Assembly (NCBI GenBank): GCA_030592025.1
Contig: JAUUZX010000009.1
Coordinates: forward strand, 1-11,409
Length of the DNA stretch: 11,409 nucleotides
Reading direction: 5' to 3'
Source: a bacterium
Lineage (GTDB): Bacteria; Krumholzibacteriota; Krumholzibacteria; LZORAL124-64-63
A program made the position numbers and the translations under genes. The first letter of the stretch is position 1, and the number at the start of each line of letters is the position of its first letter. Positions 1 through 6,880 of this stretch are shown here, one piece after another. Below the pieces are notes generated by a model. It worked only from the letters and a program-made list of their open reading frames with translations, was not told where the DNA came from and ran no database searches.

Positions 1-405
1 CGCGGCGTGGGCGAGGGGAACCAGTCCCATCGTGCCGTAGGCCATCAGGTAGAGCCAGCCCGCCGGCACGTACCCCGACTTCATATGAACCACGTACAGG
101 GCCATGGCCGAGGCGTAGACCATGACGGCGACGACGACGAGGGTGGCCTCGGAGGCCTGCCGCGCCACGGCTTCGTCCCGCTCGTCCAGCTCGCCGAGAC
201 GGCGCCGGCCGCGTGCCCGGGCCACGATGACCATGGTGATGATGAAGCCCGGAAGGATGATGACCGCCATGGCGAGCCGCATGAGCGACTGTTCCGGAGC
301 GCAGAACCGGTCGGCGCCCACCATCAGGAACACCGCCACGAAGGCGGTCAGGACGACGGTCCAGGTGACGGCGGAAACAAGAGCCTGACGACGTGCGAGG
401 GACAT
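1..405 (-). CDS. Small multi-pass membrane protein with LDERDE motif (3' end outside window)
   Basis: Function is unknown. The first 135 codons are present and the frame is still open at the window edge, so the stop lies outside. Hydrophobic segments are visible at about residues 9-30, 44-62, 87-107 and 113-133. A basic stretch (RARGRRR) and the motif LDERDEAVARQA (residues 73-84) lie between the second and third. The 'DERDE..' loop between helix pairs is typical of small membrane proteins of the DUF2178 kind, which are often found beside small XRE-type regulators; that assignment is from memory of the family and is tentative. ATG at 405 was chosen because GGGAGG sits about 7 bases upstream, and a strong promoter and palindrome lie just beyond. 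The neighbouring feo operon runs in the same direction, but this gene appears to have its own promoter. Being a coding gene is fairly certain; the family is not. Confidence 0.8.
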   Translation of the reverse strand, partial: MSLARRQALVSAVTWTVVLTAFVAVFLMVGADRFCAPEQSLMRLAMAVIILPGFIITMVIVARARGRRRLGELDERDEAVARQASEATLVVVAVMVYASAMALYVVHMKSGYVPAGWLYLMAYGTMGLVPLAHAA

Positions 406-423
406 GGCGACCTCCCGGTTGGC

Positions 424-445
424 GATGTAAGATATATTTTACATC
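424..445. repeat. 22-bp near-perfect palindrome, probable operator
   Basis: Outer arms GATGTAA (424-430) and TTACATC (439-445) are perfect reverse complements. The 8-base centre is also symmetric except for one mismatched pair (G431/T438), so 10 of 11 base pairs are symmetric. It covers the -10 box and the likely start of transcription of the minus-strand membrane protein gene. This is the classic placement for a dimeric repressor. The bound protein is not identified; it may be encoded just outside the window, downstream of the membrane protein. Confidence 0.6.
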
Positions 446-464
446 ACCCCCGGCGCCATGTCAA
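436..464 (-). promoter_or_regulatory. Sigma-70 promoter for the membrane protein gene
   Basis: On the minus strand, TTGACA (464-459) is an exact -35 consensus. It is followed after exactly 17 bases by TAAAAT (441-436), a 5/6 match to the -10 consensus. Transcription would start near 429, leaving a leader of about 24 bases with GGGAGG before the ATG at 405. This is the best promoter match in the window and lies in a local AT-rich island of an otherwise GC-rich sequence. The -10 box lies inside the palindrome at 424-445, which suggests repression by a bound dimer. Confidence 0.75.
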
Positions 465-474
465 ATAATTCTTA

Positions 475-684
475 CTAGCCCTTCGCGCTCTCCCGGCTCT
501 TCAACTCCGGCACCTGGCACTCGGAGCCCGGCGGCGAGGCGTCCCCTCCATGGGCCATCGGGCAGCCCCCCGACCCGGCGCAACTCGAGCAGATTCGCTT
601 CTGCCGTCCGGCGCGCACCATGCCCCGGATCGCCCACAACAGCGCCACGCCCACGATCACGACGACGACGATGATCTCCCACAT
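475..684 (-). CDS. FeoB-associated Cys-rich membrane protein
   Basis: A 69-residue protein with one N-terminal membrane helix (about residues 3-19) ending in WAIR, then a short basic stretch (VRAGRQKR). A cysteine cluster follows: C32, C35, C41 and C56, in the pattern CxxCx5C..C. This matches the small FeoB-associated Cys-rich proteins found directly after feoB. In that family the helix is thought to sit in the inner membrane with the cysteines on the cytoplasmic side; the exact role (metal hand-over, or assembly or function of the FeoB pore) is not settled. The ATG is two bases after the feoB stop, with GGGGGTG about 6 bases upstream, so it is translationally coupled and belongs to the feo operon. 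The tail after C41 is hydrophilic and rich in Gly, Pro and Ser. No terminator hairpin is visible after the stop. Confidence 0.85.
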   Translation of the reverse strand: MWEIIVVVVIVGVALLWAIRGMVRAGRQKRICSSCAGSGGCPMAHGGDASPPGSECQVPELKSRESAKG

Positions 685-686
685 GA

Positions 687-2915
687 CTACACCCCCGCCG
701 CCGGTCCGGCCCCGTACCCCAGGAGCAGACCGATCTGGTAGACGCCCACCGTAAGGATCCAGGCCAGGCCCGTCAGGCCCCAGGCCTGGGCGAAGGCCCA
801 GCCCACCCGGCCCGCCTCCTGGCGGGTGATGGCGAAGGTCGCCACGCAGGGTGTCGAGATGAGGGCGAAGAGCATGATGCAGAAGCCCACCAGGGACGAG
901 TAGCGGCTGCGCAGCTGGTGGCGCAGGTCCTCGGAAGTCTCGTCGACCTCGCCCACGGCGAACACCACGCCCATCTGGGCCACGAAGACCTCCTTGGCCG
1001 CCGTGGCGCCCACCAGGGCCGTGCCGAGGCGCCAGTCGAAACCCATGGGTCGAATGAGGGGCTCGAGCAGGCGACCGATACGCCCGCTGACGGAGTAGGC
1101 CAACTCGGCCGCGTGGGCCTGGGCAGGGTCGGTGATCTCACCGTAGGGCACGCTGGGGGCCATGGTCCCGGCGCCGGACACCTGGTCGAAACCCTGGGGC
1201 GGCATGTAATCGGCCGGCGGCTTGGGGTAGGACGCCAGGACCCACAGGATGATGGCGGCGCCCAGGATCACCGTGCCCGCCTTCTTGACGTACAGCCAGG
1301 CGCGGGTCCACATCTGCACCAGCAGGCTGGTCGCCGTCGGCATGCGGTAGGGCGGCAGCTCCATGAGGAAGGGCGTGCTCTCGCCCCGGAACATGGTCGC
1401 CCGCAGCAGGCGCGCGCCGAGCAGGGCGAGCACGATGCCCGTCACGTAAATGATCCACAGCACCGGCCCCTGCCACCTGGGCGCGAAGAACGCCGGGATC
1501 ATCAACGCGTAGATGGGCAAGCGCGCCCCACAACTCATGAGGGGCAGCACCATGATGGTGATGAGACGGTCCCGCCGCGATTCCAGCGTCCGCGTGGCCA
1601 TGATGGCCGGGACGGTGCAGCCGAAGCCGATGAGCAGCGGGATGAAGCTCTTGCCGTGGAGCCCCACCTTGCTCATGAGGCGGTCCATGACGAAGGCCGC
1701 CCGGGCCATGTAGCCCGTGCTCTCGAGGATCGCGATGGCCAGGAAGAGCAGCACGATGTTGGGCAGAAAGACAACGACGCCACCCACGCCGCTGATGATG
1801 CCGTCCACCAGCAACGAGCGCAGGGGGCTGTCCGAACCTGCGGCCCAGAACCCGTCGATGGTGGCGCCCAGCCAGCCGAAACCCTGATCGATGAGGTTCA
1901 TGAGCGGCGTGCCCGCCGTGAAGGTGATGGTGAAGACCATGAACATGAACGCCAGGAAGATGGGCACGCCCAACACCGGGTGCATGACGACACGATCGAT
2001 GCGGTCGCTGATGGTCACGACACGATGGCTGGGCGCGATGCAGACCCCGCGGCAGATCCTGTCGATGAAATCGTAGCGCCGACGGGCCAGCCACGTGTCC
2101 AGGTCCTCGTCGAGGTCCTCGTTGAACTGGGCCGCGATCGCGCTCACCGCCATCCGCGCCGCCGGATCCGGCACGTCTTCAAGCACCCGCGGGTCCTGCT
2201 CCAGGAGCTTCACCGCGCGCCAGCGACCCAGTTCGGACAGGCTCGCCGCTTCCGTGATGGTGGCCAGGGCCCCCTCGCCCTCCGCCCCCAGGTCCACGAC
2301 AGGGGAGCCCAGAGCCCGCTCGAGCATGGACAAGCTCGCCGGGCCCGGCGCGGACTCGCGGCAGACGTTCGCCGGCCGGGGCAGATGCTGCTCATGGCTC
2401 GCCACCCGCACGATGGCCTCCACGAGCTCGTCCATGCCTTCACCCTTGTTGCCCACCGTCGCCACCACGGGCACGCCCAGGCGCTCGGCAAGGCGCGCCG
2501 TGTCGATGCGCAGGTCCGCCTCGCGGGCCGCGTCGATCATGTTCAGGACGATGATCAGGGGGCGGCCGATCTCCAGCAGTTCGGTGGTCAGGAAGAGGTT
2601 GCGCTCGAGGTTGGCGGCGTCCAGAACGTCGATGATCACGTCCGGGTCGTGGTTCACGAGGTAGTCCCGGGCGACGAGCTCCTCTTCCGAGTAGGGCGAG
2701 AGGCTGTAGGTGCCCGGCAGGTCGATGAGATCGAGGTTCAGGTCACCCCGGCGCAGAGTGCCGCGCTTCCACTCGACGGTGACGCCCGGGTAGTTCCCCA
2801 CCTTCTGCCGCGCGCCCGTCAGGTTGTTGAAGATCGTTGTCTTGCCGGAGTTGGGATTGCCCGCCACCGCAACGGTGATGGTCCGGGCATCGGTTTTTGC
2901 CTCCACGAATCCCAT
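687..2915 (-). CDS. feoB: Ferrous iron transport protein B (FeoB)
   Basis: Inner-membrane Fe(II) transporter with an N-terminal GTPase domain; 742 residues, close to the usual length. GTPase motifs are clear: G1 GNPNSGKT at 19-26, the G2 Thr in GNYPGVTVE (T46), G3 DLPG at 65-68 and G4 NMID at 125-128, followed by a G5-like ATVGNKGEG near 150. A helical linker follows, and the membrane core begins near residue 312 (HPVLGVPIFL). Two conserved gate repeats are present, with GFGCTVPAIMATR (C433) and SCGARLPIY (C462). The conserved late STPCVAT (C690) is also present, so the pore cysteines expected for a working transporter are intact. The ATG at 2915 was chosen because the GTPase core begins soon after; the longer open frame up to 2996 overlaps feoA. 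The ribosome site is weak (AGG abuts the ATG), so translation may depend on coupling to feoA, 37 bases upstream. Confidence 0.97.
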   Translation of the reverse strand: MGFVEAKTDARTITVAVAGNPNSGKTTIFNNLTGARQKVGNYPGVTVEWKRGTLRRGDLNLDLIDLPGTYSLSPYSEEELVARDYLVNHDPDVIIDVLDAANLERNLFLTTELLEIGRPLIIVLNMIDAAREADLRIDTARLAERLGVPVVATVGNKGEGMDELVEAIVRVASHEQHLPRPANVCRESAPGPASLSMLERALGSPVVDLGAEGEGALATITEAASLSELGRWRAVKLLEQDPRVLEDVPDPAARMAVSAIAAQFNEDLDEDLDTWLARRRYDFIDRICRGVCIAPSHRVVTISDRIDRVVMHPVLGVPIFLAFMFMVFTITFTAGTPLMNLIDQGFGWLGATIDGFWAAGSDSPLRSLLVDGIISGVGGVVVFLPNIVLLFLAIAILESTGYMARAAFVMDRLMSKVGLHGKSFIPLLIGFGCTVPAIMATRTLESRRDRLITIMVLPLMSCGARLPIYALMIPAFFAPRWQGPVLWIIYVTGIVLALLGARLLRATMFRGESTPFLMELPPYRMPTATSLLVQMWTRAWLYVKKAGTVILGAAIILWVLASYPKPPADYMPPQGFDQVSGAGTMAPSVPYGEITDPAQAHAAELAYSVSGRIGRLLEPLIRPMGFDWRLGTALVGATAAKEVFVAQMGVVFAVGEVDETSEDLRHQLRSRYSSLVGFCIMLFALISTPCVATFAITRQEAGRVGWAFAQAWGLTGLAWILTVGVYQIGLLLGYGAGPAAGV

Positions 2916-2952
2916 CCTATGAAAACTGCCGGGTCGAGATCGCCGGCCGGTG

Positions 2953-3168
2953 CTATTCCACTTCGATGCGTGCGGCCATGCCCCGTCCAATGACAATCCG
3001 GCTGCCGCGCACCGCGACCACGAAGGGGCCGCGCCCCGAGTTCTGGATCACTTCGAGTTCCGTTCCGGGCAGGAGCCCCAGGGCGGCCAACCGACCACGC
3101 ATCTGCCGACCGCCACCGATGGTGCGCAGGATCGCGCGTGTCCCCTCATGGAGCATGGTCAACGGCAT
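2953..3168 (-). CDS. feoA: Ferrous iron transport protein A (FeoA)
   Basis: A 71-residue SH3-like cytosolic partner of FeoB, of normal family length. Typical features are the RLAALGLLPGTELEVIQ segment in the middle (about residues 26-42), the glycine-rich GRGPFVVAVRGSRIVIG turn and strand region, and the C-terminal short acidic end after MAARIEVE. It probably binds FeoB to support Fe(II) uptake, as known for the family. Its ATG is one base after the stop of the metalloregulator gene, with GGGGAG about 7 bases upstream inside that gene. Co-transcription and translational coupling are therefore very likely. Nothing looks damaged. Confidence 0.93.
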   Translation of the reverse strand: MPLTMLHEGTRAILRTIGGGRQMRGRLAALGLLPGTELEVIQNSGRGPFVVAVRGSRIVIGRGMAARIEVE

Positions 3169-3169
3169 G

Positions 3170-3688
3170 TCAGTTCTCCCCGTTGTCGAGCTGCGTCAGA
3201 TCCAGGCTCTCGCCGCACGCGTCATGGCCGCAGGTATCGCCCTTGTGGCTGCCGTGCCCACAGAAGTAGCCCGCGTTCTCGTCCCACTGGATGTCGGCCG
3301 ACGGGCAACGCTCGAAGTAGTTCACGAAATGCACGAGACGGTCGATGACCAGCGGGCTGACCGCGTGCTCCATGCGGCACGCACCCTCGTCGGACTCCGC
3401 CGCCGGCAGCCCCAGGACCTTCTCCAGGAAGGCGCGCAGGGTCTGGTGACGATGGACCACATCGCGGGCGATGCGCTCCCCCGAGGGGGTCAGGGTCACC
3501 GTGTCGTAGGGGGCGTAGTTGACGAGTTCCTTCTCCGACAGCGAGCGCAGCGCCTGGGTGACCGAGGAGTTGTGGACGCCCAGGCGCATGACGATGTCCT
3601 TCGCCCGCGCCGCGCCCTTGGCCTCGACCGTGTGGAAGATGGCCTCGAGGTAATCCTCGAGACTCGCGCTCAACTGCCCCGTCTCCAT
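3170..3688 (-). CDS. DtxR/MntR-family metal-dependent transcriptional regulator
   Basis: A 172-residue metalloregulator, first gene of the feo operon and most likely its own and feoAB's repressor. A winged-helix domain fills about residues 6-75 (SLEDYLEAIF, the recognition region SSVTQALRSL, then the wing DTVTLTPSGE). The dimerisation domain contains the metal-site motif ACRMEHAVS. By position against DtxR and MntR, candidate ligands are D12, E15, H81, C104, E107 and H108. D12 is MntR-like while C104 is DtxR-like, so the metal (Fe or Mn) cannot be called from the residues alone; the gene context argues for iron. After the dimerisation domain there is no SH3 domain. Instead a tail at 128-158 holds C128, C143, H145, H148, C153, H155 and C158. 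ATG 3688 is preferred to the adjacent GTG at 3691; AGG lies 4 bases before the ATG. The stop overlaps the feoA ribosome site region. Confidence 0.92.
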   Translation of the reverse strand: METGQLSASLEDYLEAIFHTVEAKGAARAKDIVMRLGVHNSSVTQALRSLSEKELVNYAPYDTVTLTPSGERIARDVVHRHQTLRAFLEKVLGLPAAESDEGACRMEHAVSPLVIDRLVHFVNYFERCPSADIQWDENAGYFCGHGSHKGDTCGHDACGESLDLTQLDNGEN

Positions 3689-3721
3689 CACACCTGCCCC
3701 GCTTCCATTTTCGCGGCGTCT

Positions 3722-3772
3722 CTAAAAGTTTTAGTTGCAACAAAAAGATAGTACCAAAGAACGATGTGTCCA
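3722..3772 (-). promoter_or_regulatory. Feo operon promoter region with two overlapping palindromes
   Basis: Two symmetric sites overlap. CTAAAAGTTTTAG (3722-3734) is a perfect 13-bp palindrome around a central base. TTTTAGTTGCAACAAAAA (3729-3746) is an 18-bp palindrome with one mismatched pair. Two weak minus-strand promoter readings fit: TGGACA (3772-3767) with a 16-base spacer to TATCTT (3750-3745), or TTGGTA (3757-3752) with an 18-base spacer to TAAAAC (3733-3728). Either would put the palindromes over the -10 box and transcription start, as expected for repression by the DtxR-type protein encoded next. The sites do not clearly match the textbook DtxR box. The leader to the ATG is about 40-50 bases. 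The precise promoter is uncertain. Confidence 0.55.
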
Positions 3773-3812
3773 GAAAAAACACCTTATTACCGGAAGGTCG
3801 CCAAGGTGGAAA

Positions 3813-3838
3813 GAGCCCCTACCGGCAGGCAGGGGCCC
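3813..3838 (-). terminator. Hairpin terminator after the pepF / secreted-protein transcript
   Basis: On the minus strand an 11-bp stem (including two G-T pairs) closes a 4-base loop. The arms are GGGCCCCTGCC and GGTAGGGGCTC, followed by a short TTT before CC. It begins 12 bases after the stop codon of the gene ending at 3851. The T-tract is poor, so termination may be incomplete or need Rho. On the plus strand no T-run follows the stem. It separates the pepF transcript from the feo promoter downstream. Confidence 0.6.
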
Positions 3839-3850
3839 TGAAATCGCGGA

Positions 3851-4477
3851 TTACTCGTCGATCAGGATGAAGGAGTTGAAGAACTCCTGGTACTCGGGAT
3901 CGGCGAACAGGCCGCCGGCGTGGTCCCAGGCCACCAGCACGTAGATGTCGCCGCCCTCCATCAGCCCCCGCACCCAGATCTCCCCCATGTCCACCTCACG
4001 CTGGACGTACACGTCGATGCCTTCGAGCACGCGACCATCGGGGAGTTCCCGCTGCAACTGGTTCTGATGCACCACCCGGCCACCGAAGCTTGCGAGCTGA
4101 GCATCAACACGCGCCGCCACTTCGGCGGGTCCCGGCGGTCCGCCCTCGGCGTTGCGCTGGTTGAAGATGGCCGACACGGCGCAACCCGAGACCTTGGCGT
4201 CGTTCTGGTTGCAGTACATGTGGGCGATATCAACGGTGGTCCGGGGATCGGCGTCTTCCGGGATCTCGTTGAACGCCTTGTGCACGACACCGCATCCGCT
4301 GGGCATCTTCACCCAGAAACCGCCACGGGTGCTCTTGTAGCCGTAGGGTTGGTCGTTGGGCGTGAAGTCGTTGGTGCCGTCGGGGGAGGTCACCTTGGGC
4401 GTGTTTCCTCCGCCCTGGGCGACCGCGACGGAGGCGCAGCACAGCAGGATCATGATCGGCAGCAGAATAGGACGCAT
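3851..4477 (-). CDS. Secreted protein of unknown function
   Basis: I do not recognise a family. The 208-residue protein starts with a clear Sec signal peptide (hydrophobic core about residues 4-17, likely cleavage after AVA at 20, before Q21). The cysteines at 13-14 do not form a good lipobox, so a soluble periplasmic or exported product is more likely than a lipoprotein. The mature part has three cysteines (C62, C89, C99), a Pro/Gly-rich stretch near 117-121, and a C-terminal half of alternating strands ending in a conserved-looking aromatic segment (EYQEFFNSFILIDE). The whole suggests a small folded beta-rich domain. GGAGGAG directly precedes the ATG. It lies 19 bases after pepF on the same strand and is probably co-transcribed with it; a link between their functions is not evident. 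The terminator at 3813-3838 follows. Confidence 0.8.
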   Translation of the reverse strand: MRPILLPIMILLCCASVAVAQGGGNTPKVTSPDGTNDFTPNDQPYGYKSTRGGFWVKMPSGCGVVHKAFNEIPEDADPRTTVDIAHMYCNQNDAKVSGCAVSAIFNQRNAEGGPPGPAEVAARVDAQLASFGGRVVHQNQLQRELPDGRVLEGIDVYVQREVDMGEIWVRGLMEGGDIYVLVAWDHAGGLFADPEYQEFFNSFILIDE

Positions 4478-4496
4478 GTCTCCTCCAGAATGACTG

Positions 4497-6365
4497 TCAG
4501 GTCAGCAGATCCTCCACACGATCGACCAGGGAACCGAAGAGGTCGACCACGTCCTCCATGGGGCGCGATGTCGTCACGTCGACGCCCCCCAGGGCAATGG
4601 TCTCGACGGGGTACCTGCTGCTCCCGGAACGCAGGATATCCAGGTATTGTTCCCGCTCATCCTCGCCGCCGGCCAGCACCCGCCGCGAGAGGGCCACGGC
4701 CGCGGCGTAGGCCGTGGCGTACTGGTAGACGTAGAAGTTGTAGAAGAAGTGGGGTATGCGGCTCCAGGTCAACGGGCTGCGCGCGGCGTCGAAGTCCACC
4801 GCCGGCCCCCAGTACCTCGCCAACAGCTCCTGGTAGGTCGCGCCCAGCCCTTCGGCGGTGAGGGTCTCGCCCTCCAGCCCCTGCAGGTGGATGCGGTGCT
4901 CGAACTCGGCGAACATGGTCTGGCGGAAGACCGTGTTGTTGATCTGGGCCAGGTGGTAGTCGAGGAGATAGAGCAGGCGGCGCTCGTCGGTCGTCTCCTT
5001 CAGCAGGTGGTCCATGAGCAGCAGTTCGTTGAATGTCGACGCCACCTCGGCCGTGAAAATCGGGTAGTCGCCGTACACGTAGGGCTGACGGTGCACGGCG
5101 AGCCAGGTGTGCATGGAGTGGCCCAACTCGTGGGCCAGGGTGAAGGTGTCGCCGAGCTGGTCCGACCAGTTCAGGAGGATGTAGGGCGGCGTGTCGTAGA
5201 CGCCGTTGCTGTAGCCGCCACTGCGCTTGCCCGCGCTCTCGTGCACATCGATCCAGCCGTCGGCGATGCCGCCGCGCACCGTGCCCACGTACTCTTTGCC
5301 CAGGGGCGCGCAGGCGGCGAGGATGACCTCGCAGGCCTCGTCGTAGTCGTACTTGAACTCGCTCTCGGGGAAGAGGGGCACGGCCAGGTCGAACTCGTGG
5401 AGCGGCTCGAGGCCAAGCACCCGTTGCTTGAGCGCCGTGTAGCGGTGGATCGATTCGGTGTGGGCGCCGACCGTCTCGATCAGCGAGTGGAAGACCGACG
5501 GCGGCACGGCGTCCGGGTGGAGCGCGGCCTCCAGGCACCCCGGGTGCTTCCGCGCCCGGGAAAAGAACACGTGGTTCTTCACGTTGGCGTCCATGTTGGC
5601 AGCCAGGGTGTTGTTCATGGATCCGTAGGCATCCAGGAATCCCTCGTAGGCGCTGCGGCGCGCGCGTCGATCCCGGGACTTCAGGAACTTCTGGTACCGG
5701 CCCTTGGTGAGGGTGACGGTGCGGCCCTCCGCGTCCTCGATGGCCGGCAGGGCGAGGTCCGCGTTGTCGAAGGCGTTGAAGACCTGGGTGGCCCCCCGCG
5801 CCATGAGGCCGGCCCCGGCCAGCAGCGCTTCCTGCTCCGCGGGCAGGGTGTGGTCCCGCGCCCGCAGGATGTCGTCGAAGAAGTGGGCGTAGACCGTCAG
5901 GCCGGCTTCCTGCGCCACCAGTTCGGCGAGACGCTCCGGCCCCAGTTCGAGCACCTCGGACTCGAACCAGGAGATCGCCTCGTCGAAGCGCACGGCCAGG
6001 CTCGCCACCCGTCCACGGCGACCCTGGAGCTCGCTGATGCGCGTGTCCTCATCGCTCTTGAGGCTGGCGTAGACCAGGGCACGCTCCAGGTGACGCCGCG
6101 TCTCGTGGGTGCGCTCGATGGCCTTCAGGAGATCCGCGCCCGAGTTGCCCAGCCCACCCCGCAACCCGGCCAGGATCGGCAGGGCGGCCTCGATGTCCGC
6201 GAAGCAGTCCTCCCAGGCGTCGGTGTCCGTGAAGATGTTCTCGAGCCGCCACTTGTACCGGTCGGCGATGTCCCCGCGCTCGACGGGCTCGCCACCGGCG
6301 GCGGGCTCGGTGTCGAGACGGACATGGGGAAGCGTCGGGAAGGTGCGTCGTCGATCAGCTGTCAT
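4497..6365 (-). CDS. pepF: Oligoendopeptidase F (M3B metallopeptidase)
   Basis: A cytosolic zinc endopeptidase that cuts short peptides; 622 residues, the normal size for the family. The zinc site is intact: HELGH at 412-416 gives ligands H412 and H416 with catalytic E413, and E440 in AEVASTFNE is the third ligand. The N-terminal helical part (about 40-200) contains the usual RYKWRLENIFTD opening. The C-terminal part has the expected substrate-site region with HFFYNFYVYQYATAYA. ATG 6365 was chosen over the longer open frame to 6410 because GGGAG lies 8 bases upstream. No signal peptide is present. The next gene in the same direction starts 19 bases after the stop. The family is involved in general peptide turnover; no special substrate can be inferred. 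Confidence 0.95.
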   Translation of the reverse strand: MTADRRRTFPTLPHVRLDTEPAAGGEPVERGDIADRYKWRLENIFTDTDAWEDCFADIEAALPILAGLRGGLGNSGADLLKAIERTHETRRHLERALVYASLKSDEDTRISELQGRRGRVASLAVRFDEAISWFESEVLELGPERLAELVAQEAGLTVYAHFFDDILRARDHTLPAEQEALLAGAGLMARGATQVFNAFDNADLALPAIEDAEGRTVTLTKGRYQKFLKSRDRRARRSAYEGFLDAYGSMNNTLAANMDANVKNHVFFSRARKHPGCLEAALHPDAVPPSVFHSLIETVGAHTESIHRYTALKQRVLGLEPLHEFDLAVPLFPESEFKYDYDEACEVILAACAPLGKEYVGTVRGGIADGWIDVHESAGKRSGGYSNGVYDTPPYILLNWSDQLGDTFTLAHELGHSMHTWLAVHRQPYVYGDYPIFTAEVASTFNELLLMDHLLKETTDERRLLYLLDYHLAQINNTVFRQTMFAEFEHRIHLQGLEGETLTAEGLGATYQELLARYWGPAVDFDAARSPLTWSRIPHFFYNFYVYQYATAYAAAVALSRRVLAGGEDEREQYLDILRSGSSRYPVETIALGGVDVTTSRPMEDVVDLFGSLVDRVEDLLT

Positions 6366-6373
6366 GGTCGGGT

Positions 6374-6446
6374 CTCCCGGTTTCGGCCGACGCCCACCAC
6401 GGCGCGGCACCTTGGGGACGATAGACGAACCGGGAGCGGTTTGCCA
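6374..6446 (-). promoter_or_regulatory. pepF leader: weak promoter and inverted repeat including the ribosome site
   Basis: The 103-base gap between the response regulator and pepF holds two signals. A weak promoter reading is TGGCAA (6446-6441), a 17-base spacer, then TATCGT (6423-6418). Nine-base perfect inverted arms lie at 6374-6382 and 6428-6436 (minus-strand arms CTCCCGGTT and AACCGGGAG, 45 bases apart). The downstream arm contains the GGGAG ribosome site of pepF. If transcription comes from further upstream, the RNA could hide the ribosome site; if it starts near 6411, the upper arm is not transcribed and the repeat would act only as DNA or be chance. Confidence 0.35.
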
Positions 6447-6468
6447 GCGCGGGAGATGGTCCGTGGGG

Positions 6469-6855
6469 TCAGACGTGGGCGGCGGCGGCGTCGCGGAGGC
6501 AGTCGGCCAGGGTATCGCGCACGGCCATCACGTTGAGGGGCTTGGCCAGGAAAGCCGCGGCGCCACTGGCCAGGATGCGGGCGACCTCGGACGGGCCGGT
6601 CACGCCGGAGGTGACCAGGACGGGGATCTCCGCCAGGTTGCCGTCCTGACGGATGCAGTCCATCAACTGCCGTCCGTTGAGCACGGGCATGGCGATGTCG
6701 GTGATCATGGCATCGAAGCCGCTGTTGCAGCGCAGCGCATCCATGGCGTGGATGCCGTCGCTGCAGCAGTGGAACTCCCATGCGAGACCACGGACGGCCT
6801 CGGACAGAAGGCGCCGACTCTGCGGGTCGTCGTCAACGATGAGAATTCTGGTCAT
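6469..6855 (-). CDS. Single-domain response regulator (CheY-like receiver)
   Basis: A 128-residue receiver domain with no output domain. The conserved phosphorylation residues are all there: acidic pocket D8-D9-D10, phospho-acceptor D53 (in ITDIAMP), T82 in LVTSG and K105 in the AKP motif. It must act through protein contacts or in a phosphorelay. The start at 6855 (MTRILIVDDD) fits the domain edge; a G-run lies about 5 bases upstream. An ATG at 6876 in the same frame is possible and would add seven residues. It follows the next response regulator on the same strand within 30 bases, so the two are co-transcribed. No kinase or phosphotransfer gene is visible here, so the partner is elsewhere. 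Confidence 0.92.
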   Translation of the reverse strand: MTRILIVDDDPQSRRLLSEAVRGLAWEFHCCSDGIHAMDALRCNSGFDAMITDIAMPVLNGRQLMDCIRQDGNLAEIPVLVTSGVTGPSEVARILASGAAAFLAKPLNVMAVRDTLADCLRDAAAAHV

Positions 6856-6880
6856 GGGTGCCCCCCCGGCGGTCATCAAT

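Noticed and set aside
918..2993. 691-codon open frame on the plus strand across feoB
   Set aside because: It is antisense to a clear feoB. Its His/Gly/Asp/Arg-rich translation is typical of the shadow frame of a GC-rich gene.
2916..2996. Longer feoB start at 2996
   Set aside because: It would overlap feoA and add residues unlike FeoB N-termini; the GTPase domain starts normally from 2915.
4647..6536. 629-codon open frame on the plus strand across pepF
   Set aside because: Antisense to an intact M3B peptidase, with no recognisable motifs; a long frame results from strong third-position GC bias.
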